From Planctomycetota bacterium (GTDB taxonomy: Bacteria > Planctomycetota > Planctomycetia > Pirellulales > Lacipirellulaceae), in contig QEVI01000005.1 in the NCBI GenBank assembly GCA_003576855.1, positions 1 to 41,303 on the forward strand: a stretch of DNA of 41,303 nt, read 5' to 3'. Positions 8,701 to 15,875 of the stretch are shown in pieces; the first letter of the stretch is position 1; the number at the start of each line of letters is the position of its first letter. A program made the position numbers and the translations under genes. The notes beneath the pieces are model-generated. The model was given only the letters and a program-made list of their open reading frames with translations. It was not told where the DNA came from and searched no databases.

Positions 8701-9901
8701 CGTCGGCGAACGTGCCGTCGCCCCGGTTCCGCCACAGCTTCGTCGGATCGGTCGAAAAGCCCAGCGACACGAAGCCGTCCGTCGCCATCAAGTCGAGCCA
8801 GCCGTCGTTGTCGTAGTCGAAGAACTCGGTTCCCCAGCCCCAGCCCGATTCGCGAACGCCCGCGGCCGTCGTGACGTCGCTGAATCTGCGGTTGCCGTCA
8901 TTGCGGTAGAGCCGGTTTCCCGGCTGCGTAGACAGGATGGGCGTATCGAAAATGGCCGTGATGAACCAATCGAGATCGCCGTCTCGATCGTAGTCGCCCA
9001 GCGCCGAGCCCATGCCCGACTTGTCCGTGCCGACGCCGGCCGCCGTCGTGCCGTCGGTGAACGTTCCGTCGCCGTTGTTCCAGAACAATTGGCTCGTGCG
9101 GGCATCGGACGAAAAGACGACGTCGGTGTGCCCGTCGCGATCTATGTCGCTGAACTGCGGCTGAAAACGATACGAAACGAGCGACCCGAACAGCGGCTGG
9201 CGATACACGTCGAGTCCCGCGGCGTGCGTGACGTCTTCAAAACGGCCCGGACCGGCGGCCCCCAGGTTGCGCAGCAGCCGCGAACCGCTGGCGGCGGCCG
9301 GCCGGCTATGGTCGGACGTGAGAATATCCAAGTAGCCGTCGCGATCGTAATCGCCCAGCGCGACGCCTTGTCCTTTGCGCGTCAGGTCGCCGACTTGCTG
9401 CACCGCAGCCCCCCGGTTTAGTGCCTCTTCGGTGAAACGGCCCGCACCGTCGTTGATGAACAGGTAATACCGCGAAGCCTCGCTGGCGGTTACGTACAAG
9501 TCCAGGTCGCCGTCGTTGTCGATGTCGCCGGCGGCGACGCCGTTGGACTGCAGCGACTGCGTAAACCCCGCGGCCGCCGACACATCGATGAACCCCGAGC
9601 CCGTGTTGCGGTACAGCACGTCGGGGCCGTCGACCCGCGTGAAGAACAGGTCCACCAGTCCATCGCCGTCGAAGTCTCCCGCGGCGGCGCCGCCCGTCAT
9701 CGTATGCCCGCCCGGCGCGTGCGACTGGACGTGACTAATGCCGACCGCGGCGGCAACGTCCGTAAACGTCGCCGCAGTAGCCGAAGACAAAAACCCTTGA
9801 CCCACGGCCCAGGCGATGACCAAGGCGCCGCCCCTGCACGCGCGTTGCCCGCGGCGATCGCCTCGTTGTCTCCGCAGCGCCTGTTCTACAACGTATCGCA
9901 C
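5750..9901 (-). CDS. FG-GAP/UnbV repeat protein in frame with a GH30 glycoside hydrolase (fusion or missing stop)
   Basis: One 1383-codon frame holds what look like two genes. Residues 1-639: signal peptide ending SSATA, then about seven FG-GAP/VCBS repeats with calcium-binding loops such as GDFDGDGLVD and GDYDRDGDLD. An ASPIC/UnbV domain follows (NRDGIGAVVTV, TIRWPSG), then a dockerin-like pair of Ca loops and a PEP-CTERM tail (VPEP, hydrophobic stretch, RRxxRRR). Residue 640 (nucleotide 7984) is a Met followed by a second signal peptide (AIAVAAAGLASLMASAARA). A GH30 hydrolase comes next: GFGAAMTDSAAWLL, probable acid/base E860 in TVQNEP and nucleophile E955 in YFTEITGG. It ends with another dockerin-like pair and a degenerate PEP-CTERM (VPEC). 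GH30 enzymes cleave beta-glucosyl, xylosyl or related links. The upstream start is GTG at 9901 with no clear ribosome binding site. Confidence 0.8.
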   Translation of the reverse strand: MRYVVEQALRRQRGDRRGQRACRGGALVIAWAVGQGFLSSATAATFTDVAAAVGISHVQSHAPGGHTMTGGAAAGDFDGDGLVDLFFTRVDGPDVLYRNTGSGFIDVSAAAGFTQSLQSNGVAAGDIDNDGDLDLYVTASEASRYYLFINDGAGRFTEEALNRGAAVQQVGDLTRKGQGVALGDYDRDGYLDILTSDHSRPAAASGSRLLRNLGAAGPGRFEDVTHAAGLDVYRQPLFGSLVSYRFQPQFSDIDRDGHTDVVFSSDARTSQLFWNNGDGTFTDGTTAAGVGTDKSGMGSALGDYDRDGDLDWFITAIFDTPILSTQPGNRLYRNDGNRRFSDVTTAAGVRESGWGWGTEFFDYDNDGWLDLMATDGFVSLGFSTDPTKLWRNRGDGTFADVSIAEGVTDTGDGRGLLTLDYDADGDLDVVVVNHAATPILYRNDGNGGHWLRVKTEGTVSNRDGIGAVVTVIADQSAPQAAQVREIIAGGGYLAQSEMTAHFGLGAHSDPIDLVTIRWPSGMEQRLAGVPVNSMLTVREPLPGDFNADGSVDAADLGLWTAQFGAASQPAASDCDLDGDVDGADFLAWQRRVQSAGLSNAWHVPEPAAPMVLAVAVLCGGRHVRREARGDRRRRAGRGSMRAIAVAAAGLASLMASAARAVDVWVTAGDKSRLLAQQPDVVFAPGVGSGGVQITVAPSITYQTIEGFGAAMTDSAAWLLEHRLSTAQRDKLMRQFFSPESGIGLNYLRVPMGASDFTASGYYTYNDNPAGGSDAAQAQFSVAHDDAYIVPRLQQARQFNPALKLMASPWTAPAWMKTNNSLTGGSLATQWEASYARYLAKFIKAYEDRGLPIDAVTVQNEPLHTSNYPTMAMSAAQQARLIGDHVGPHFAAEGVAAKIIGYDHNWDNPGYPLDVLGDAEARAYLDGVAFHAYAGEPSAQSAVHDAYPDKGIYFTEITGGAWATNFGDNLVWYGRNILIGNMRNWGKTAIMWNLALDQNSGPHLNGCGDCRGVVTINSTSGAVTFNEEFYALAHATKAIQPDAVRIGSTSTSAINTVALENPDGSRVLLALNPNATTASLRLYDNGRHFSYEMPGKSLVTFLWNDGGADFDNGGFDLGGYHQGGGSLDAWAAYGNAIGNVSAASQAVLDGDRSLKLFGQFSGQANASGVWQGVTVTPGDVVRADASVLVRSADSIAGTSNAAHMRIEFYSQYGAARGSAGFLGESSTLLADGATAADAWLPRGLAALAPDGAAEARLVLEFTQPASESGAVHIDGVSFTAAFAGDFNRDGTVDAADLDAWRSEFASPGLAAADGDADGDADGADFLIWQRQAAASSQAAHVSEPVPECSAPSLACLSGVALVATQRCGRPPARICCKRKLFCGR

Positions 9902-9992
9902 GTTCGTGGCTTTAGGTGATATACCCCGGAGTTCCAGTCGGCGCGGCTACCGTCCTAGGCGCGTGATGTAACTGGCGTCGCACGACCTACGT

Positions 9993-10015
9993 GGCGGCGA
10001 ACAAACATCGCCGCC
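9993..10015 (-). terminator. Candidate hairpin terminator after the 10078-11208 gene
   Basis: Perfect 8-bp stem GGCGGCGA / TCGCCGCC around loop ACAAACA, 62 bases past the stop of the PEP-CTERM gene on the minus strand. There is no T-run, so it may be a Rho-dependent or mRNA-stabilising structure instead of a classical intrinsic terminator. The remainder of 9902-10077 shows nothing recognisable. Confidence 0.35.
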
Positions 10016-10077
10016 GCGCAACCGCCGGCGCGCACGGCGATCCGCGTGCTCTGCGGGCCCGCAGGTCGGCGTTTTGC

Positions 10078-11208
10078 TCAGGTCGTGGCAGCTCGCCGCC
10101 GAATCCAGTGGGCGCCGATCGCTAGCGCCAGCAGCGCCGCGGTCGTCGGCTCGGGGACGGCCGATACGGCGACCACCGCCGCGGCCGATGCCGGCGCCGT
10201 GCCGAATTGGTCTTTCCAGATGGTTAGATCGGCGGCATTGACGGCGCCGTTGCCGTCGGCATCGCCCTGCGCCGGCGTCGCTCCGGCGTTGATGCCGAAG
10301 CCGCGCTGCCAGATGAGCAGGTCGGCGCCGTCAACCAGCGAATCGCCGTTGAAATTGGCGCTGGCGGGCGTGCCGACGACCACGGAGAAGTCGCGGAAGA
10401 TCGCCTGGTCGTCGCCGCCCCAGTAGATCCGCGACGGCTCGGTCGGCCAGCCGTCGGATTCGTCGTACAACGTGCCATCGGTCCCGCCGCCGCACCCTTG
10501 CGGGCAGTTCACGGTGTTGAGGTCCAGCGTCGGAGCGGTGTAGTCGGCCGCAAACGCCCCGCCGGCGTAGTTCATGTCAATCGAGTACACGATCGAGCGA
10601 GTCGTCGCGTTGTAGTTCATCCGCAGCCGATGCGTGCCGGGCCCGGAGAGGGCCGCCACCGGATCGTTGTCGTTCCAACGATTGATGTCGTTCGCTGAGC
10701 TCCAGGTCTTAAAAAACCCCGGCTCCGGCGCGACGAACGTGGACGAGAACTGCGTGCTCCAATCCGGCACGCCGAACAGGGCCGTGTCGCCGGACCCCAT
10801 GCCGAAGAACACCTGCATCAGCGGCGAGCCTGGCTCGCCCAGGTCGGCCTCGAAGGTGATCTCCGCGACGAAGCTGGTCGTGGCGTAGTCGCTCTCGATG
10901 GTTCGCATGTAGTTGCGGCCGCCGTCGCCGCCGCCGCCATCCAGGGCGTATTGCAGGCCGAAATGCGCGCCAGCCGAATCGAAGGTCACCGTCGGATTGC
11001 TGGTAAAATCGGGCGCCAGGCCGTCGGTGCTGAAAAAGTCGAACCCCGCGGCGGCCACGGCCGCCTGCGTGGTGGGCAACGTGGAGTTGCCGCTGAACTC
11101 TTGGAGCGAATTGGAAAGGGACGAGGCGGCCTGGATCGAGGCTCCAGGCGCCAGGCAGGCCGCGACCAATAACACCCCCATGCCGGTAGCTATACTAAGC
11201 CGCTTCAT
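10078..11208 (-). CDS. PEP-CTERM protein with dockerin-like repeats (paralogue of the neighbouring gene)
   Basis: Secreted protein of 376 residues. Signal peptide MKRLSIATGMGVLLVAACLA is followed by a beta-rich domain with GGRNYMRTIESDYA and GDTALFGVPDWSTQFSS. Two Ca-binding dockerin-like loops come next (ANFNGDSLVDGADLLIWQRG, GDADGNGAVNAADLTIWK), then a PEP-CTERM sorting tail (VPEPTTAALLALAIGAHWIRRR). It should be exported and processed by an exosortase. The start ATG at 11208 is preferred over the upstream TTG at 11223 because GAGGA sits 8 bases before it. The central domain is clearly homologous to that of the next gene (11469-12311), which lacks the dockerin part. The domain may be a concanavalin-like beta sandwich, but no catalytic motif is visible. 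Function unknown. Confidence 0.88.
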   Translation of the reverse strand: MKRLSIATGMGVLLVAACLAPGASIQAASSLSNSLQEFSGNSTLPTTQAAVAAAGFDFFSTDGLAPDFTSNPTVTFDSAGAHFGLQYALDGGGGDGGRNYMRTIESDYATTSFVAEITFEADLGEPGSPLMQVFFGMGSGDTALFGVPDWSTQFSSTFVAPEPGFFKTWSSANDINRWNDNDPVAALSGPGTHRLRMNYNATTRSIVYSIDMNYAGGAFAADYTAPTLDLNTVNCPQGCGGGTDGTLYDESDGWPTEPSRIYWGGDDQAIFRDFSVVVGTPASANFNGDSLVDGADLLIWQRGFGINAGATPAQGDADGNGAVNAADLTIWKDQFGTAPASAAAVVAVSAVPEPTTAALLALAIGAHWIRRRAATT

Positions 11209-11392
11209 CACGTTATTCCTCAATTCGATTCAATTGCGACTTGCCGCCGAGACGTCTTCCACGCCACTGGGCAAACGCCAAGCCACGTGTTGAAAAAGGG
11301 GACCACCCTCGCGACCGGCAAGCACATCACGCCGGCGACCGCCGCGCGGCTGTCCCCTTGGTCAGCGCGCGTTGCCGCTAGGCAAGCGGGCC

Positions 11393-11412
11393 GCGCCGGC
11401 TGAGGCCGGCGC
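11393..11412 (-). terminator. Candidate hairpin terminator after the 11469-12311 gene
   Basis: Perfect 8-bp stem GCGCCGGC / GCCGGCGC with loop TGAG, 57 bases beyond the stop at 11469 on the minus strand and upstream of the next gene's start at 11208. No T-run follows. It would separate the two paralogous PEP-CTERM genes into independent transcripts. Confidence 0.4.
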
Positions 11413-11468
11413 ATCGCCCGCGTCGCCAAAGCCGCTGATTAATTCGCAGTTTACAGTTCCTCCGCCGC

Positions 11469-12311
11469 CTACATCCTCCGCCGTGCGGCGAGCACGACCA
11501 AGCCGATCGCCGCCAGCGACGCCGCCCCCGGCTCGGGTATGACCTGAATGCTCAAATCCCGGAACAGCGCGCCGTCGTCGCCGCCGAAGAAGATCCGCGC
11601 CGGCTCGCTCGGCCAACCATCGGCGGCAAACAAGCTCGTCGTGACGATCGGCAGCGTGGTGGCGTCCGCCGTGAACGGCCCGCCGGCATAGTTCAGGTCG
11701 ATCGAGCCGACGAGGAACTTCGTGGCGGCGTCGAAGGTCATTCGCAGACGGTGCACGCCCGGGTCGAAGCCAGCGACCGGCTTGTCGACGAACGCATTAG
11801 TATCGTTTTGCGTCCGAAACGCCACGATCTTGTCGTTCGCTGGTTCGGGCCAGAAGGAAGCCGACGAGAACTGGGTGCTCCAGTCTGGCGTGCCGAACAG
11901 CGCGGTATCGCCGGCGCCGAGACCGAAGAAGCTCGCCTGGTCGTTGCTGGTCAGTTCCATGGTCACTTCCGCGACGAAGCTGGCGTTGGCATAGTCGCTG
12001 GCCACGGTCCGCATGTAGTTGCGGCCGCCGTCTCCCGCCGAGAGGCTGCCGAACGCGGCGCCGGTGGCGCCGAGCGACACGGCCGGGTTGAAATCGTCGC
12101 CGGGGTCGGGCGTGCCGTTGTCGTTGAGTCCTGAGGTGCTAAACACGTTCAGCCCCGCCCCCGCGAGGGCGGCTTGCGTCGCCGGCTGGCTGGTGTCGCC
12201 GGAGAAGCCCGTAAGCGAGTTGGATAACGATGTCGCTGCATGAGTCGTGCCGGCCAAGGCCAGCAACGCCGCTGCCACGGCCGGTCTGCTCAAGTTGCCC
12301 GTCCACTTCAT
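11469..12311 (-). CDS. PEP-CTERM protein, paralogue of the downstream gene
   Basis: Secreted protein of 280 residues: signal peptide (MKWTGNLSRPAVAAALLALAGTTHA cleaved near residue 25), one beta-rich domain, then a PEP-CTERM tail (IPEPGAASLAAIGLVVLAARRRM). The domain shares SLSNSL-x-FSG, GGRNYMRT-x2-SDYA, GDTALFG-x-PDWSTQFSS, HRLRM and EPxRIxxGGDD with the gene at 10078-11208, so the pair arose by tandem duplication. The ATG at 12311 is supported by a strong GGAGG 9 bases upstream; the longer open frame to 12365 is not needed. No enzymatic motif is visible. It is probably an anchored surface or extracellular-matrix protein whose ligand is unknown. Confidence 0.88.
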   Translation of the reverse strand: MKWTGNLSRPAVAAALLALAGTTHAATSLSNSLTGFSGDTSQPATQAALAGAGLNVFSTSGLNDNGTPDPGDDFNPAVSLGATGAAFGSLSAGDGGRNYMRTVASDYANASFVAEVTMELTSNDQASFFGLGAGDTALFGTPDWSTQFSSASFWPEPANDKIVAFRTQNDTNAFVDKPVAGFDPGVHRLRMTFDAATKFLVGSIDLNYAGGPFTADATTLPIVTTSLFAADGWPSEPARIFFGGDDGALFRDLSIQVIPEPGAASLAAIGLVVLAARRRM

Positions 12312-12803
12312 GAGTTCTAACCTCCAGAGTAGCTGAATCACGAACAAAGCATGAACAATTGACAAGCTTCGGCGCTAATCGCGAAAAGGCGACCTCTGTC
12401 CCGCAACGCGGCGCCCGCGCTGGCCGCGGCGCCGGCAACCTCGTAGGCCGTGCCGACTAGCGTCGACCGCAACCGCCACTGTACCATGGCAGTGGCAGCC
12501 CTCGTCGAGCAAATACTTCATGTCGGCCGGATGTGAGCCGAAAATTCGCCGGCGCCTGGCGATCGCCGCACAATTCGCGGCGTAACGCGAGCCGCGGCAA
12601 GGAGTTACTGGCGAATTTCACGCGGTGTGATGATTCCTGTCGCTGACTGTTTCGCGCCGTAGCGGCCGCGAGCGGCCCAGGTGCGTACGCCGGCGGCGCT
12701 CGGGCGGTCGTAAAGTTTCGCCTCAGATCGCCGGCCGATCCGGTATATGTACTTCGGAATCCGCCGCGGCGCGGGCTGGCACGGCAACCACGGGTCTCTT
12801 CCG
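12312..12803. promoter_or_regulatory. Divergent intergenic region between PEP-CTERM gene and sigma-factor gene
   Basis: About 490 bases between genes transcribed away from each other; it must carry both promoters. The GGAGG site for the minus-strand gene lies at its left end. I see no convincing -35/-10 pair, no strong hairpin and no coding potential. The sigma-factor frame could start as early as 12747, which would shorten this region. Confidence 0.4.
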
Positions 12804-13388
12804 ATGCCGCATTCTCCTGCTCCACGTCCTATGATGCCGGCCGCCGACCCGCAGGCTGCCGCCTCGAGCGACCGGATGGCGGAGTTCGTCGAGTTGTATT
12901 CGGGCAATTACCCGCGACTGCAGTACTACGTGATGACCCTCTTGCCGGGCGCCAACGACGCGGCGGATGTTCTGCAGGAAACCAGCCTGGTGCTATGGCG
13001 GAAATTCGATTCCTTCCAGAGCGGCACGAACTTCTTCGCCTGGGCGTGCAAGATCGCCCGACTGCAGGCGATGAAGTATCGAGCGCGGCAAGGCCGATCG
13101 GCGAAGCTGTTTGAACTGCATGTCATGGAACTACTGGCCGACGAGGCGAGCGACGACCAGTACGGCCGCACGCCGCCGCTGCCGACTTTGAGGAGTTGCC
13201 TGGATAAGCTTTCCGCGGACGAGAAGTCGCTGATCCTACGGCGCTACCTGCCGGGGATGTCGGTCAAGGTCCTGGCGACTGAACTGGGCCGTTCGGCCAA
13301 CTCGGTATCGCACACGTTGGGGCGAATCAGGCGCCTGCTGTTGGAGTGCATCAAGCGCACCGAGGCCAGGGAATCGGCGGGGCGGTGA
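12804..13388 (+). CDS. ECF-type RNA polymerase sigma factor (sigma-70 family)
   Basis: Sigma-70 family factor of about 194 residues. Region 2 is seen in ELYSGNYPRLQYYVMTLL, DAADVLQETSLVLWRKFD and NFFAWACKIARLQAMKYR. Region 4 is seen in LDKLSADEKSLILRRYLPGM followed by the helix-turn-helix LATELGRSANSVSHTLGRIR. The sequence fits the Rhodopirellula/Verrucomicrobium-type ECF subgroup. Several Met codons are possible: 12747, 12804, 12831 and 12834. None has a clear ribosome binding site, and the conserved part begins near MAEFVELYSG. It ends 13 bases before a FecR-type membrane protein, the usual partner of this subgroup, which probably controls its activity. Confidence 0.9.
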   Translation: MPHSPAPRPMMPAADPQAAASSDRMAEFVELYSGNYPRLQYYVMTLLPGANDAADVLQETSLVLWRKFDSFQSGTNFFAWACKIARLQAMKYRARQGRSAKLFELHVMELLADEASDDQYGRTPPLPTLRSCLDKLSADEKSLILRRYLPGMSVKVLATELGRSANSVSHTLGRIRRLLLECIKRTEARESAGR

Positions 13389-13401
13389 CAAGGAGCGGGA
13401 C

Positions 13402-15804
13402 ATGCACCCAGAAAGCCAATACGACGAGCCGCCGCTCGCTGCGGAGCTCCAGCACGAGGTCCGCGGTCTGCTGGCCCGGCTGTGCGACGGCCTGGCCGAA
13501 CAGCAGGACGTGCGGCGGCTGGGCGACCTGATTGCCGCGGACGTCGCCGTCCGGCGGTACTATTTGCGCTATCTTGCGCTCCATAGTTCGCTCGAAGCGG
13601 CGGCCGGCAGTTTCGCCGACTCGGCGACGCCGGAGGCGTCGATCCTGCCTTTCCCTGCGCCCAGTGAGCTTGGCGTCGCAGGTGCGCCGCATGCCGAAGG
13701 CGGCGTCCTTTCCGCCGCGGCGACTAGGCGCTGGCCCTGGGCGGCAGCCGCGGCCGTGTTGGCGGCGGTCGGGGTTTCGCTCTGGGCCTTGAGCCGCCCG
13801 GAGGCGCTGCCGCCGCCCGTGACGCCGGCGCTGGTCGCATCCGGAGCCAACCGCCAGGTGGCGCCGCCGCTGGTCGCGCAGGTCACATTCGCGTCGCCGG
13901 ACGTCCGATGGCAAAACGCCAACGATTCCCTCGCGCTGACCGCGCGGGTGCGGCCGGGGCAAACCCTGGCTCTCGATGCCGGGGCGGTTGAACTGACCTA
14001 CCAAACGGGGACGACGCTGCGGCTGCGAGGACCTTCGCGGTTCATCATCGCAACCAACGGCGGAACGCTGCAGCGCGGCGAAATCGTCGCCCGCGTCACC
14101 AAGGCCGGGCAGGGGTTCACCATCGAGACTCCCCACGGCAAGATCGTCGATCGCGGCACGGAGTTCGGCGTCGTCGTCGACGACTTCGGCGTTTCCGAAG
14201 TCAACGTCATCGAAGGACGCGTCGAGGCCTTTCCGGTCGGCTTTGCGGGCCCGCTGGCCGATCGAATCGGTTTGACCACCGGGCGCACGCTCCAGTGGTC
14301 GGGCGACGCCATCCTTTCGATGAACGCGGGCGGTCGTTCGACGCCGCCTGGGCCGGGCGGCCTTACCGAAATCGGCCATACGGCAGCCGGCCGACTCATT
14401 AAAGAGGTCCGGTACGACGCGTCGTCGCGCGACGAAGGTCAATGGACAGCGCTGGGAAGCGGCCGCGCCGCCGACGGATCGCTGCTGCTGGACGCCGCCG
14501 CCAGCGACGCGCGACCGTACTTGCTCACGACCGACCAGTTCGATCCCTCGCAGGGGCCCGTGACGATACGCTGCGACGTCCGGCTGAGCGAGCTAGCCTC
14601 CGAGGCCAGTCCCGCCTTTTCGATCCTCACGCGCGCCGAGAGCACCCGCAGCAAACCCGGCGCGACCTGGCACGACATGCTAGCACGCTGCCTGCGGTGC
14701 ACCTTGAAAGCCGACGCCGCGTCCAGCGAAGGCATGCTCGAAGTCGGCGCGAAGTATGAGCATGATCGCGAGCCGTCAGCGATTTCATGGCGCGGCTTCG
14801 CGCGGCCTCAGCCCGACGTCACCTATCGCCTGGAGATGCACGATGACGGATTGAACGTGTCGTTCACCGCGACGCTCGCGGAAAACCCCTCCGTAACGAA
14901 AACGGTGACCTGCCGGTCACTGTTCCGGGGGGTGCACAACTTCGTCGCCTTCGAGGCGCTGGGGGCCCGCGCGGTCATTGAAAACGTGCTCATCCGCCAG
15001 CATCGCCTCCACAAGAAAGGCGTTAGCGACGCCTTGCCAGACCTAGCCGGGTCGAAGCCCCGACATGGTCCGGGCGAGCCGGCGGACGACGGCGTGCTGG
15101 CGTCGTTGGCGCCCCGGCGCGCGACGCTTGTGCTCGCCGACGATTTCGATCGACCGGCGCTAGACGGCGCGCTGTGGCAAACGCTCGGCGAGGTCAGCGT
15201 CGGCGGCGGCCGCCTCCGCCTCGGCGCCGAGAACCCCCAGCGGCATATCGACACCTGGAAGCCCCGTCCCTATTTATTGACGGCCCGAACGTTCCATCCG
15301 GCGTCCCGACCGGTGACAATCGTCGGGCGGGCGAGTTTCGCCGACAATTTCCTGCACGGCTATGGCGGCTCGTTTGCCGTGCTCACTCGGGCCGAGGCCC
15401 GCTACGGCGTCGGCCCCAGTTGGGAGCAATCCGCACTCCGCCGCGGAGTCCGGGCGAATTTCTGGCCGGCCGCTTCCGGGCAGAACCGGAGCCTGGAGCT
15501 GTTCGAAATGCTGTCGCCCGAGCCGATTAATCTGCTGGCGACGGGCGATTTCCCCATTAATCCGGACGCGCGGACCTACTTTTTTTGTATCACCGACGAC
15601 GGCGCCGAGGCTACACTGGTGTTTGTCGATGCGGCCGCGCCGGAAATCCGCCAGACGCTGTCCCACGCCACCGAGTCGCCCCTGCTCACGTCCGGGCATA
15701 TCGCCTTCGAAAGCTGCTGGGGGGCGCCGGTCGAGTTGGACAGCATTCGCATCTACGAAGGTCCCGGCGGCGACGATTCGCCCGCGGCGGCGCCTAACGA
15801 CTGA
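13402..15804 (+). CDS. FecR domain membrane protein with duplicated C-terminal lectin-like domain
   Basis: Protein of 800 residues, probably the regulator or partner of the sigma factor encoded 13 bases upstream. The cytoplasmic N-terminus (1-108) has DLIAADVAVRRYYLRYLALH, typical of planctomycete FecR proteins. One membrane helix (about 111-128, WPWAAAAAVLAAVGVSLWAL) is followed by a FecR domain (about 150-275; LRLRGPSRFII, ETPHGKIVDRGTEFGVVV, VIEGRVEAF). The outer part has two related modules of about 200 residues (about 345-535 and 590-795). Both contain RPYLLT, F-x-P, PVTI, LTRAE and a terminal FE-x5-ARAVIENVLI or FESCWGAPVELDSIRI element, suggesting LamG/DUF1583-like beta sandwiches. A good ribosome binding site (AAGGAGCGG) precedes the ATG. 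It may sense extracellular glycans; that is inference. Confidence 0.85.
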   Translation: MHPESQYDEPPLAAELQHEVRGLLARLCDGLAEQQDVRRLGDLIAADVAVRRYYLRYLALHSSLEAAAGSFADSATPEASILPFPAPSELGVAGAPHAEGGVLSAAATRRWPWAAAAAVLAAVGVSLWALSRPEALPPPVTPALVASGANRQVAPPLVAQVTFASPDVRWQNANDSLALTARVRPGQTLALDAGAVELTYQTGTTLRLRGPSRFIIATNGGTLQRGEIVARVTKAGQGFTIETPHGKIVDRGTEFGVVVDDFGVSEVNVIEGRVEAFPVGFAGPLADRIGLTTGRTLQWSGDAILSMNAGGRSTPPGPGGLTEIGHTAAGRLIKEVRYDASSRDEGQWTALGSGRAADGSLLLDAAASDARPYLLTTDQFDPSQGPVTIRCDVRLSELASEASPAFSILTRAESTRSKPGATWHDMLARCLRCTLKADAASSEGMLEVGAKYEHDREPSAISWRGFARPQPDVTYRLEMHDDGLNVSFTATLAENPSVTKTVTCRSLFRGVHNFVAFEALGARAVIENVLIRQHRLHKKGVSDALPDLAGSKPRHGPGEPADDGVLASLAPRRATLVLADDFDRPALDGALWQTLGEVSVGGGRLRLGAENPQRHIDTWKPRPYLLTARTFHPASRPVTIVGRASFADNFLHGYGGSFAVLTRAEARYGVGPSWEQSALRRGVRANFWPAASGQNRSLELFEMLSPEPINLLATGDFPINPDARTYFFCITDDGAEATLVFVDAAAPEIRQTLSHATESPLLTSGHIAFESCWGAPVELDSIRIYEGPGGDDSPAAAPND

Positions 15805-15875
15805 CGTTGTTCCAAGGATGCCAAGCCGTGCGGCCTTCGGAGGGGCCGAGACTTTTCACCCAGGTTGTTCACCGT

